Shown here in pieces: positions 11,111 through 21,047 of a stretch of 64,000 nucleotides of DNA. Location of the stretch: contig JAKSGN010000038.1 in the NCBI GenBank assembly GCA_024180945.1, forward strand, positions 2,232,001 through 2,296,000, read 5' to 3'. Under the pieces are notes generated by a model, which had not been told where the DNA came from, did not search any database, and saw nothing but the letters and a program-made list of their open reading frames with translations. The translations under genes were made by a program, and so were the position numbers. Source of the stretch: Macrophomina tecta. Its lineage: Eukaryota > Ascomycota > Dothideomycetes > Botryosphaeriales > Botryosphaeriaceae. The stretch's first letter is position 1. Every line of letters begins with the position of its first letter.

Positions 11111-12659
11111 CGGGCTACATGATCTCCTCTCCATACGAAGGCCGGACCTGCCATAATCGAAGAGGTGCTCATGAAATTCCCAGTGTATCGCAGATGAATT
11201 AAAGAACTTGTGGGGGCGGGGGTCAGGGTGTTGCAAGTCTTGATACCTTTTCATATGGGGGCTTTCCCTTTAATTTTTTTTTTTTTTTTTTCGTTTTGGC
11301 GACCAGCGTCCACGAAAAAAACGCTATCGAAAATACCCGGCTCCAGCTGTACATATGTTTTCTCCAAGGGCGGAAGGAAGGGGGCGTCAGGGTCTTGCAG
11401 GACACAACAACATGCGACAATGATCTTGGGTTCGGGGCGAAGAGCAGCAGCGGCGTCTTTGAGATCTCCCGACATCTCCTTAACGTTCCTAATTGATGTA
11501 GCGGATATTGCTTCCGCATTGAGCAAAAATCGAACAATGCAGCATGCAGGCGCGCGCGTCATCTACAAAGTTTAGTTTTCACGAGGTCACGCCCGCCACT
11601 GCGGCGCGACTATGCCTGCAACCCTCCTCGAGCGGCGGTCAACCAGCGGTCTCCGGAACGCGACGCGGAGCTTGGACAGGGCTGCGGCAATTAGGACTGA
11701 CTGCCGGTGACCAGGCCGGCGGTGAAGGGGCACGCAAGGTACCAGATGCAGTACGTCATGGGCCACGAGTATCTGTCGCAAAACCGTACACTCACCCTCC
11801 GCTCTTGCACATGCACGACTTCTTGGCCACACCCAGTGCTTACTCTCTCTCTTACTTCGGCTCTTCCTCGCTGCCTTTCCTTCAAGCATCCCCACCTCTT
11901 CGCCCGCGCCCATCACCAAACTTCCAAGGATATCTGCCCCGCGGCCCAAAAAATAGCCTGCGCCTTGTTACGCCGCTCTCTCCCGCCCACACCCCCGCAT
12001 CTTACGAAAACACGCGGACGGGCGGCCTTAAAATTTTCAGCAGCGACAAATACCAGAGCCACACGCGCTATTTTTCTACCTCACGCCTGCACCAAATCCC
12101 CGCGGCAGATCTGGGGTTGCGGACCAGCGGACACGGGAAAGAAAAGAAGGAACATTGAAGCAGAGCGCTGAAACTCCCGGGGGTTGCAAGCTTAAACACG
12201 TCCCGCGAACCTTTCCGCAAACCTTCGACAAGCCTTTCCCGTCACACGCGCGATTTTCCTCCACACCGCACACCAGACACAGGCGCGCGCGCGCGCGCGC
12301 GCGAGCGAGTGAGCGATCTGCCTTGCCCAAAAGAAAGAGGGGTATCTGCGGAAACACGGCATACTTCCCTGAGCACCGGTCAACCAGGACGAGCGGGAAA
12401 GCCTGCTACCCTGAGGCATCGACGGCAATAAATCAGCAAAACCCAAGCCTCTCTCTACTCCACTCTTTTTCTTCCCTCTGTCCCAGCCAGGAAGCACTAC
12501 CGGAGACCCGCACACGCCGGACGACGACGCAAGGCGCACGTACCCTTCTTATTGCGTGTGCCGCCGCACGCACGCGTCCCACTCCTCCACTCTTCGTGGA
12601 CGCTTCCACTCACACGCAATCTCTCTCTCCCAATCGTCCGTCCGTCCTTCGGCGCTACG
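11111..12659. other. Intergenic, about 1.5 kb, with poly-T tract and (GC)n tract
   Basis: No gene supported. It contains a T tract of about 20 (near 11272-11291) and an alternating (GC)n run at 12283-12303. Overlapping frames around 11544-12171 on both strands are Ser/Thr/Pro/Arg-rich with no family signal. The right end is the leader of the SRR1-like gene. Confidence 0.5.
12283..12303. repeat. (GC)n alternating dinucleotide tract
   Basis: About ten GC units in a row, followed by GAGC/GAGT variants. Alternating purine-pyrimidine of this kind can adopt Z-DNA. It lies about 360 bp upstream of the SRR1-like start. Confidence 0.85.
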
Positions 12660-13865
12660 ATGCCGCACTCGACCACCGCGAACCCCACCGCCACCGAGAA
12701 CAACACCACGACGACGACGACGACGATCAAGCCTCCCACGGCCACCGCCGACGCAACCAACACACGCCGCACCATCAATACCACCAATACCACCAACAAA
12801 AACACCACGGCACACCCCAAACGCACCGCCATCCCCCTCGCCGACGGCTGGACTCTCGTCAGCACAAACCGCAGCACCCCCCACAAAAACAATAAATCCA
12901 AAAACAAGAAGAAAGGCACCACTGCCACCATGCCACCCGCCGGCTCCTACGCCGGCGGCCTCAGCGCCCTGCGCGCCGCCCACGAGCCCGCCGGCCCCGC
13001 GCGCGTCATGCCTGGCACCGACAAGGCGCGGCTACTGGAGCGGCTGGCCAAGTTCCGCGAAAGGTGGGAAGATTGCGCGTGTAGGGTGGGGATCAGGGAT
13101 GTTTTGGAGCGGGCCGGGGCCGTGACGGTGGCGGCGGCGGCGGCGGCTGGGGGTGTGGTGATAAAGAGTGTTGAGGGGGGTGAGGACGGTGCGGGAGAAG
13201 GAGGAGAGGAAGAGCAAGGTAAAGCTGAAGGGCTGAGGGTAAGGAATGCGGTGTGTATCGGACTGGGGAGTCTGAGCGTCGATAACGTCGCGGCAGGGGT
13301 GCGGAGTATGTGGCAGTTGGTGTGCTTCTTGGATATTGTGGAGATGTTGCGGAGGGGTGGGGAGGAGGGGACCGTGGCGGTCTACGCGGAGGATCCGGTG
13401 TTTAATGCGCTGGACGAGGAGATTTTGGGCGAGCTGGGGGTTACGGTTGTGCAGGGGAGGCGGCTGACGGATGGGAGTAGGCAGGAAGGCGCGGCGCAGT
13501 TTATCGAACGGGACAGCTTCGTGTTTGCGCCGTTCATGCCGAGTTTCATGGTGTTGGAGGATTTCCTGGCTGATAGGGATCCGGCTATCTATATTGGGAA
13601 TGATGTCCAGGCTACGCTCGAGCTGGCGAGGAGCCAGGTGCGGTATAGGTCAGTGTCTATGGCCTCTGTGTGTTTTCTTGAGGATTGGGAAGTTGCTCAT
13701 ATGTTGTGCAGCGGAGACGTCGACGAACGCACGAGAAGATGCATCCGCGTTGCGGAAGAATTCCTGGCACAAGGTAGGGAGGTTGTGACACTACCGGAAT
13801 TCGACCTCCATGAGCATGCTCTCGCCGGCCAGATGATCTACTGGAGAAAGCCCGCTGGAGAGTAG
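12660..13865 (+). CDS. SRR1-like domain protein
   Basis: A single-exon frame of 401 aa from the ATG at 12660. Residues 1-100 are low complexity, Thr/Asn-rich, encoded partly by an (ACG)n microsatellite. The conserved SRR1 domain follows: VRNAVCIGLGSLSVDN, then LVCFLDIVEMLR, VAVYAEDPVFNALDEEIL, SFVFAPFMPSFMVLED and AIYIGNDVQATLEL. Family knowledge: SRR1 proteins (Arabidopsis SRR1, yeast Ber1) affect circadian or light-dependent and microtubule/heme-related processes, but no biochemical activity is settled. An upstream in-frame Met is not chosen because the segment before 12660 looks like leader sequence. Confidence 0.85.
   Translation: MPHSTTANPTATENNTTTTTTTIKPPTATADATNTRRTINTTNTTNKNTTAHPKRTAIPLADGWTLVSTNRSTPHKNNKSKNKKKGTTATMPPAGSYAGGLSALRAAHEPAGPARVMPGTDKARLLERLAKFRERWEDCACRVGIRDVLERAGAVTVAAAAAAGGVVIKSVEGGEDGAGEGGEEEQGKAEGLRVRNAVCIGLGSLSVDNVAAGVRSMWQLVCFLDIVEMLRRGGEEGTVAVYAEDPVFNALDEEILGELGVTVVQGRRLTDGSRQEGAAQFIERDSFVFAPFMPSFMVLEDFLADRDPAIYIGNDVQATLELARSQVRYRSVSMASVCFLEDWEVAHMLCSGDVDERTRRCIRVAEEFLAQGREVVTLPEFDLHEHALAGQMIYWRKPAGE
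12708..12726 (+). repeat. (ACG)n trinucleotide microsatellite inside the SRR1-like CDS
   Basis: Six ACG units encode a poly-Thr run in the disordered N-terminus of the SRR1-like protein. Length change here would keep frame. Confidence 0.85.
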
Positions 13866-14173
13866 CATGACGGCCCCAAAGCAGCACACCCACGTTCGAA
13901 CTCGCTTCTTCAGGTTTGTACAGCGTATTTTGTGCGAAGTACAGAAGTCAAATCCTCTTCGGTCCTCTCGCTTTCCCGGCGCAATATACCCCCCAACGCA
14001 TAGCAAAGATACGAGGTAAAAATTATCTTCGTTACGTCATTGAAAGAAAAGCTTGCTCACAGGATACAAAGGCGATAACCTACAGTGCGACAGGCTAAGT
14101 TGATAAAACCAGAATGTAGCAAATGTCCACCGGCGTCAACAAACAAATGAACATCAAGCTCTCACTTACGATA
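13866..14173. other. Convergent spacer, SRR1-like / DUF6594
   Basis: 308 bp between facing stop codons; AT-richer than flanks and without a coding signal. It should hold both 3' UTRs. Confidence 0.5.
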
Positions 14174-15255
14174 CTAACGCGTGGCTGGTCCGTCATTGGG
14201 TCCGTTGAAGTTCGAGATGAAAACTACCAGGACGGCACAATACGCAGCTGACGCTGCAAACAGCTCGTGACGCTTGGCTTTGGTGAGTGAGGACATGGCG
14301 GCCGAGAATAAGAGGGTAAACACAACCAAAACACCAATGGCAGTAAACGTAGAAGAGCGCGTACCGATGCTCGTCAGCTGGTACATGACCACCACAGGCA
14401 ATACAAGGAGGATGAAGATGATGACGGTGATGATCAGTGCCACAAAGGATTCCACTCTCTTGGAATCATAGTAATGGAGGTGCTTCTTGTCCTCCGTCTT
14501 GTCCAGTAGGTTACGCGGCTGGAAGATCCACTGCAGGGAAACAGGGGCTGTCAATAACACCCAAGTCCCATATTTCTCATGACGAAGAGATCGCCGCAAG
14601 ACTTACCCGTACCGGTGCGCAGTCGCACTTGCTCAGCATCTTTTCGACGAAGCCGTCGAAGCCGGCCCACTCCCTGCCATGGCGCAGCGTGAGCATGTCC
14701 TGCCACTGCTGCAGCGAGTACCACTCCTTCTTCACCAGCGGCTTCCAGTTGTTGAACCAAGTGATTACGCTCGTGTAGTCGCGGTTGCTCGGCCGCTGGA
14801 AGGCGCCTGTCTCGCGCGTCTTTATGAGCAGCTCATCTGCAACTCGCCCAGTCAATCAATCAGAGGACCAAAAAAAAAAAAAAAAAAAAAAAAAAAACAT
14901 CACGTCGGCGCCGTCCCCAGAGGAAGAGGAAGTCAAGAAGACGAACCGTATTCCACGAGCTTCCGCCTTATATCATCCACGATGACAGATCGCGTCCTGG
15001 CGCCTTCGTTCCGCTTGGACTCCTTCCTGCCGTCGATGTCGTCCCGCTTGCGCGACTTCAGCCGCCGCGCGTTCTTCTCGTCGCCCGCGTCCCGCCCGTC
15101 GATGCGCTGCAGCTCCTGCTCGAGCTCCGAGAGCTCGTACTGCAGGTCTAGCAGCACCCGCGAGTGCAGGTACTCGAAACGACGGTAGATGCTGAAGCTC
15201 TCGTCGCTTGATTGGAATGCCGCGAGGCGCGGGTAGCCGCAGGGGTATTTCTCTA
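14174..15255 (-). CDS. DUF6594 membrane protein (5' end unresolved)
   Basis: Exons seen on the minus strand are 15255-14947, 14836-14607 and 14530-14174, all in frame. The first begins at the family signature EKYPCGYPRLAAFQSSDESF and continues into a coiled coil (LLDLQYELSELEQELQRIDG), typical of DUF6594. The last exon encodes three closely spaced membrane helices (FVALIITVIIFILLVLPVVV; FTAIGVLVVFTLLFSAAM; LFAASAAYCAVLVVFISNF) ending in NGPNDGPATR. Function of the family is unknown; it is abundant in Pezizomycotina. The start is not resolved: the frame stays open upstream to about 15515 (Ser/Arg/Pro-rich) without an ATG, so one or more 5' exons, possibly those at 15563-15976, are missing from this model. 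The first intron contains a run of about 27 A. Confidence 0.8.
14869..14896. repeat. Poly(A) tract of about 27 nt in a DUF6594 intron
   Basis: An uninterrupted A run on the plus strand (T on the coding strand) between the donor at 14946 and the acceptor before 14836. It could serve as an oversized polypyrimidine tract for the downstream acceptor. Confidence 0.85.
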
Positions 15256-15562
15256 CTGGGAGGTGAGCGTTAGAGAGATAGTAGCGTGGGGAAGGGCAGA
15301 ACTCGTGCTGTGCTTGCGGGGTCGACGTGCTGGTGAAATGCAGGAAGCGTGCAGGTGTGGATGAGGGACTGAGGAGACAGTCCGAACTGGAACGGTGCGG
15401 ATGTCTGGTGCGGCTGCTTCTTTCCGCGCGAGGTGAGTGAGCCTCTCGATCTGTTCTTGCTGGAGCGTGCTCGCGTTGGCGCCCACTCAGTTGCAGTTCA
15501 AGCAGTCATCCCGATGTGAGCGATCAACAAGGGTTGTTGACGTTGTTTTCCGGATGGCTGCC

Positions 15563-15976
15563 TCAAACTACCCTGTGTTTGGCATGCCACAATACAAAGC
15601 TCAGAGGCCCATGCACTCCGTGCGGCAAGAGTATGCTAGCATTCAATGATGTTCGCGAGTGTACTGGGGGTGTGAACTGGATGTCTGAATGGGCAAAAAG
15701 TTCATGCTCCATCGTGCTCACATGGTCGGATAGGTGCACGTTCCAGCTGTCGTTGTTCTTCACGCGGCTCTACACTCAGCCTTGTCAGCAATGATCACGT
15801 GTAAGTCTTACGTCGTGATCAGACGAACCTTCGTCGATCGGCGAATTGACCGCTGTCGTGGCCCTGCTCGTGATATTTATGCACCAGTCACCTGAAGAGC
15901 TTGTGTGCGTGGCGGATGGTCTCCGCTGGTCGAAACTGCGGTTAGCGGCATCCGCCTGGCTAGACTTCTCGTTCAT
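15563..15976 (-). CDS. Possible two-exon coding segment upstream of the DUF6594 gene
   Basis: From an ATG at 15976 a frame (MNEKSSQADAANRSFDQ) runs to a GTAAGA donor. A 42-nt intron with a GCTGAC branch site follows, and the frame resumes in phase (SRVKNNDSWNVHLSDHVS) to a stop at 15563. It may be a separate small gene or the 5' exons of the DUF6594 gene. No family is recognised. The intron is at the short end of fungal introns, and the last 35 codons look less convincing than the rest. Confidence 0.3.
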
Positions 15977-16259
15977 TCTGGAAGAATCATGGGGCAAGAA
16001 CGTATGGCAAGGTAAGGAATGGTACGGAACGAAGGAGCAGCTCGTGGATTGCTAGACTAGATGGGGGAGGCGAAGCCCCTAGTATTAACGCGGGCGCTTC
16101 GGGGCTATGAGCACACAGCCTTGCCAATGGTATCATACCCGCAGCGTTGGCGTTCCACATGATGCCCTACAGGAGCGGAAGTAGCCTTGTTTCCTTGTGC
16201 AATGGTGTGCGGCAGCCTTGCGCCACTAGAATGATGAAGAGGGGCCTGAGTGTGTGTGG

Positions 16260-16725
16260 CTACGCAACAGCGTCCAGATCGGCCTCCAGGAACCATTCTC
16301 TCACTTGGCCGTTTTCCAGAGTCTTTCTATACGCCTGGCCCTCGCATTCGACTCTGTACTGCCATAGCCCGTCTATTGCCATGCGTTCCAAGATCTTGAC
16401 TTGCTGGCCTTCCATGAGGCCGTTGGCTTGCATAATTAGTCTAGCTTCATCGCCAACGTCGAATTCGGGTGGAGTCGACTATGTCTGATGGTTAACTTGG
16501 GATTGTTTCGGCAAAGCATTCGGACGAGATTGTACCGGTTGAATGGCCATGCTCTCGGCGTAGGATTTCTGGGGGCCGTCGGATTCCTGAATGCAAAAAC
16601 TCCATCAGCCAATCATGTCTTAATGTCATGCCGCTTGAAGCGGGAGGGGGCGTTTGACAGTTACATACACGATCTGACATGTCCCGCATGGCTGTTTGCC
16701 CAGGCGGAAGGGGAGAACCGCTCAT
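16260..16725 (-). CDS. Small hypothetical protein, 108 aa, three exons
   Basis: Minus-strand exons 16725-16669, 16586-16536 and 16478-16260 are separated by introns of 82 nt (GTATGT donor, GCTGAT branch, TTGCATTCAG acceptor) and 57 nt (GTACAA donor, GTTAAC branch, CATAG acceptor). All junctions are phase 0. The product starts MSGSPLPPGQTAMRD; a disordered N-terminus of about 36 residues leads into a compact domain (EFDVGDEARLIMQANG, QQVKILERMAIDGLWQYRV, GQVREWFLEADLDAV). The alternation of short strands with conserved-looking Gly/Trp resembles an SH3-like or KOW-type beta barrel, which is inference only. No signal peptide or membrane segment. No single reading frame shows it because the exons are short and the main one has no ATG near its start. 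Confidence 0.6.
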
Positions 16726-17866
16726 TCTGACCGGTGAGTGAAGGTATTGACGGCTTCGTGTCTCAGCTGTCGATATGACTATCTTCGCCAGGCGGAGGAT
16801 CGCGCGCGCGACTTGCTGTCTTTTCGGATGTCCCCCTTTGGAATAGTAATGGCTCTCAAGAGTGGTTGAATCCGGTTAAAGGTCTACAGGAATAGCCTGG
16901 CGGGGCACCTTAGTATCTCTATTAATATATGTTGCCATACATGTGCCACGACAGCTTGAGGCTCAAACACTGCGCAAGCGGAGGGGAAAAAAAAAAAAAA
17001 AAAAAGCAAATGCATGTGCATGGTGGGAGGAGGCCGCCAGCTGCTTATCGTGCTGCTGACTGTTGCGGCACTGGCGAGTTGTGTAGGAAAGTGGTGTGCA
17101 TGCAATCAACCGGGGATGGCGGACTGGATGCTACACTAGGCGGGCGCCGATAGGCTGGAAGGCCACCAGGCAGCGACAGCTGAAGGACCGCGAGGCAAAC
17201 GAGGCGCAATCAGCCCATTTTGGGGCGGGGAAATCTGCCGTGGCCTTTACTCGTGGCGGCGGAGGGTGTGGGTGAGATTGCCATTCATCGAACCATCCTC
17301 TGCCTTCTTGCAGTGCGCCGAACGCTCTTCTCGGTGGGGGCTTTATCAAGCGCCTGGTGTGCATCGTGGGGTCCTGTTCTACTGGTAGAATATGGCGCTC
17401 ATCCTTTTGGCCTTCTTCGCCGCGCGTAGAAAGAAGAAGCGCCCATACGCGTCCGGCGTCAATCCGTGAGTGAAGGCCCTGGCAAAGGATCTCTTTGAAG
17501 CTATCGGAGATGGTGTATGTGAGACAGAGATTGCTAGGGATGTTTTTAGAATGTCAAAAGTGGCCCGTTTGAAGGCAATGAGTAGGGGCAGCCAGGCAGC
17601 GTGGCTGATGGGGGCCGTCATGGTCAGCGGCAGACACAATTCGTGCTCAACTTAGTACTGCCGCGCCTCCACAACCCAAGACTGTCGAAAAGAAAGCGAC
17701 GCTGCGACGGGTTGCAGTACACGGCAAGGCCTGCAATTGTCCACGCAGTCAAATAACAACTCGCGGATGACAGCTAATTTGCCCACAAACCGTCCATCGT
17801 TACTCACATTGGATTTGGTCTGAGTGGTTCATCGTTTCAACTCTCAAGTGACGGATAACAGATACC
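16726..17866. other. Intergenic, about 1.1 kb
   Basis: No gene firmly supported. It contains a poly(A) tract of about 18 near 16988-17005. A short plus-strand segment at 17392-17465 opens with ATG, encodes a hydrophobic then basic peptide (MALILLAFFAARRKKKRPYA) and ends in a strong GTGAGT donor, but no downstream exon could be matched. Confidence 0.4.
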
Positions 17867-19538
17867 ATGGCCTCAAAGACCAACAGCGGACTACCATCGC
17901 CGGTGTTGCCGTCCTCTACGCTGACGGCAGTAGCCCGTCGCCGCTCAGATACTGAGCTTACTAGGGGGCAGCGGCCGTCTGCAGTTGCTACTGACGCACC
18001 ACAGCAGGCAAACGGGATAGCACCAGTCGGATCGAGTCCGCCAAGTTCAGCTGCAGATCTGCAGGACCAATGGACCGATGCGATAGCCAGGAACATGGAA
18101 ATGCCGGAAGGCTATGCGCAGGCTGCCGTTCTCATAGTAAAATGGGCTCTGCATCTTGACGATCTCAAATGTCTCGAAGAGGTATGCTTCATGCCTAAGG
18201 AACCAAGTAAGCTTTGGCTGAGACAAAACAGGTTGCCGAGCTTGACACTCTTTTCCGAGAGAAGTTTCACTACGAGACAGTGGTGGTGTCGCTGGAGGAG
18301 AGTGCACCACAACACCAACTGCTCCACGCCATCAGCGGTTTCTTGAGAGATTTTGACGGGCCCAACAACCTGCTCATTATCTACTATACCGGTCATTCGG
18401 CGTATAACATGAGAACCGAAGAACTGGAGTTTTATGCGTAAGTCTATGCATGCTTCCCGGTATTCAGCTACTTAACACCCAATCCAGTAGGAGAAACCCA
18501 AACAAGACGACTTCGGGCACGCATGCGAATCTGCAATCAGCCAGCTGGAATTTTGCCGAATCCTTGCTTCTTAGAGACACAAGAGCCGACACTCTTGCTA
18601 TCCTGGATACTTGCTTCGCCAGCAACGTGAACAAGGGCGGGGTATCCTCCGGAAGGGCATACCAGTTACTTGCTGCTAGTGGCCCTGATCGTATGACTGC
18701 TGCTCCAGGACCGAAGTCCTTCACTACGGCCATGATCCAGGTGCTGAATGAGTGGCTCGAAGAGGGTCGTCCTAGGATGACCTTGTGGAAGCTGAGTGCA
18801 AGAATCAACGAAAAGTTTTATCGACGGCAAAATCCATGCTTCGTGCAGGATAGGCTCAAGGAACACGACCGTCAGATTTACCTTGCTCCTCTCGACAAGG
18901 ATATAGAGGCAAGAAAGATGAACGAGATGGCATTAAACCACAAGACTGGCTTTTCGGATCTGACACTGCGGTTCAGTCTTGGAATCAACACGCTGACTAG
19001 GGACCATATCGAAATTCTGACGAAAGAGCTCCCGAGGGCTTGTCAGGCTGCCGACGTGAAACTGCAGAGAGTTGACTGGGTTGGTTTCGAGAAACGGCCG
19101 CCGAGTATCAAAAACACAGTCAATGCCTTTACCTACGCACAGCACTGGCTCCGCGAAACCCGCCGAAGGAAGAGTCACTCGATGCACGAGCAGCCCAAGG
19201 TTGGTTCAGGCACTCCCGGTCCGCAAGATACTGAACAGCGGAACAGCATGTCCATTGGCACAGGGGTTGTCAACATGGTATCGGACAACACTGAAATGGT
19301 CAGCATGCACGCCGATACAGCCGTAGTGAGTGGCCCAGGGTCTTCCGGCTCGCACAGACTAGCAACCGACTGTGAGCGCATGGAAGCTAAACGCGAACAT
19401 CTCCGGAACGCTCCAGAAGAGACGTCCGTCTCGGTCAATATTGGCAACATAGCCCCGCTGACGTGGGCAATTGTCGGAATGGGCATGCTATCCTGCACAA
19501 CAACGATCATCTGCTGCTGGGCCGCTCTTAGACGTTGA
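17867..19538 (+). CDS. Caspase-like (C14 family) protein with C-terminal membrane anchor
   Basis: Exons 17867-18181, 18232-18437 and 18488-19538 give 523 aa. A Ser/Pro-rich N-terminus of about 70 residues precedes a caspase-fold domain: VLIVKWALHLDDLKCLEE, then LDTLFREKFHYETVVVSLEE, LLIIYYTGHSAYN with candidate catalytic His160, and TLAILDTCFASN with candidate Cys216. DRMTAAPGPKSFTTAMIQVL and HDRQIYLAPLDKD match the fungal caspase-like family common in Pezizomycotina. After the domain come about 130 polar residues, then a single hydrophobic segment (LTWAIVGMGMLSCTTTIICC) ending in WAALRR, so it looks tail-anchored. Family knowledge: C14 relatives are cysteine proteases tied to regulated cell death or protein quality control. 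Activity and role here are inferred. The His motif reads GHS rather than the commoner GHG. Confidence 0.85.
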
Positions 19539-21047
19539 GGCAGAGATGTCCGTTATTGCCAATCGGAACCGCCGGGCATGTCTGCTGTTTGTCTTCATGT
19601 CCGCATTTGGATACTCAAAGCTGGTAATAATTCTTTTCGGTCTCTTTGTCGCATCATTGAGGGAACATTGCATTGGTGCCAGTCCTTTTCACCCAAGGTC
19701 GGTCGGTGGAATTCATGCTTTCTTGTGCCGGTCGAGGGTGGTGTCTCAGGTCCTTGCATGTCTGTGGCGTTGGATACCCGGTGGAAGTATGAAATTCGGT
19801 TCTTTGCAAGCATACGGTTAGCATAGAAGGTAATCCAGAAAGCGGGTGTGCTGGCATGTGTGCACGCTGTACGCGTTTCTGATGAACATCGTCCGAAGAG
19901 TTCCTGCCTTGGGATCCGCAGGTCGGCGAGACTCGTCTCAGGCCGATTTTGTCATCCGTGCTTCGTTGGCGCTGTGCTCCAGCGCGGGCCACCGCATGCT
20001 GGAGCTCGTCCGGAAGCCACTCTGACGCAGTGACCGGCGCGCTGAGGCCATGGCGCACAATCTCCGTCTACAACGGTATCCTGACGGAAAGTCATGTGAG
20101 GGGGGTCAAAAACGCCTTCTGTCGAGTGCCTGGGCCAATTGGCCGTTGCAGATGTTCTCTTCAGGAAGGAGAAATCTGCCCCCTTCCGGGATTATCCAGC
20201 GCGGACGCGATAGCAGACGTGTTCGTGGGCCTGGAACGCCTCGTCGATGGCGCAGAGGCGGGCGGCAGGCAGTACCAGCGCTAGCCCGTGCCGTCTTGTG
20301 CGGAGAAAGAGGCGGCGCAGCAGCCACTCGGGACGCGGGTTGATGGAGCTGGTCGTGGCCGTCACCAGCGAGCATAGACGACGATCACCTTCCTGAGTTT
20401 CGTTTCGCCCCGGCGGGTCTGTCTCAAGTGGGAGCGGGTGCTGGTGCTTTGTTGGCGCTGGGAGGCTGCAAAGTGGGCGACGGTGGGGTCGGTGCGCTTG
20501 GAGGAGCTATAGCAGGCGCGAACAAATCATCAAGCGGTTGACTCACACCTGGCGGAGAGAGCGCGAGCTCGGCGGGAGTCGTTCATGCGCACCCCTATAG
20601 GGCGACGGGCTATCGTGGATAAGGCTGTGACTGCAATTTAAAGGGCGTGTTGTGTGTTGCCCTGAAATGATTAGCGCAATGACGCACGGCAGCGGGAGCT
20701 TTCGGGGAAGCAGCTGCGGGTCCGTGCCCGCCCGGCCGACAAGAAATCCTTTGCCAATTCTCTTCATTCTCCGCGCGCACTCGCTCTTGTCGTCACACCA
20801 CAACATACCTTCCTCCCATCCCCCGTCGTCCGGCCCGCCGACTTGCTCCTCAACCTCAGCCCTAGCTATATTACGCTCCTGCGCTCCCGCGCTGTCTTGC
20901 ATCAATCCACCACCGATGTCCAGCTGATGGCATAGCTCCGACCACCCGGCACGCGACCCCGTCCATCCATCTTTCGTCATCTGCGCACACGCCCCCAGCT
21001 CACCACCACCTTTTTGACTGAGCTGCGCCGACGCGTCGCAACCGACC
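19539..21047. other. Intergenic, about 1.5 kb
   Basis: No supportable gene. Minus-strand frames at 20106-20375 and 20543-21256 are open but lack family resemblance; the second overlaps the 5' part of MDM34 in antisense. The MDM34 promoter lies at the right end. Confidence 0.45.

Noticed and set aside
14869..14896. Poly(A) tail of a retroposed copy
   Set aside because: It lies inside a properly spliced intron, with no coding similarity or target duplication around it.
16488..16730. 80-codon plus-strand frame
   Set aside because: Antisense to the better-supported three-exon minus-strand gene, whose splice signals explain the interval.
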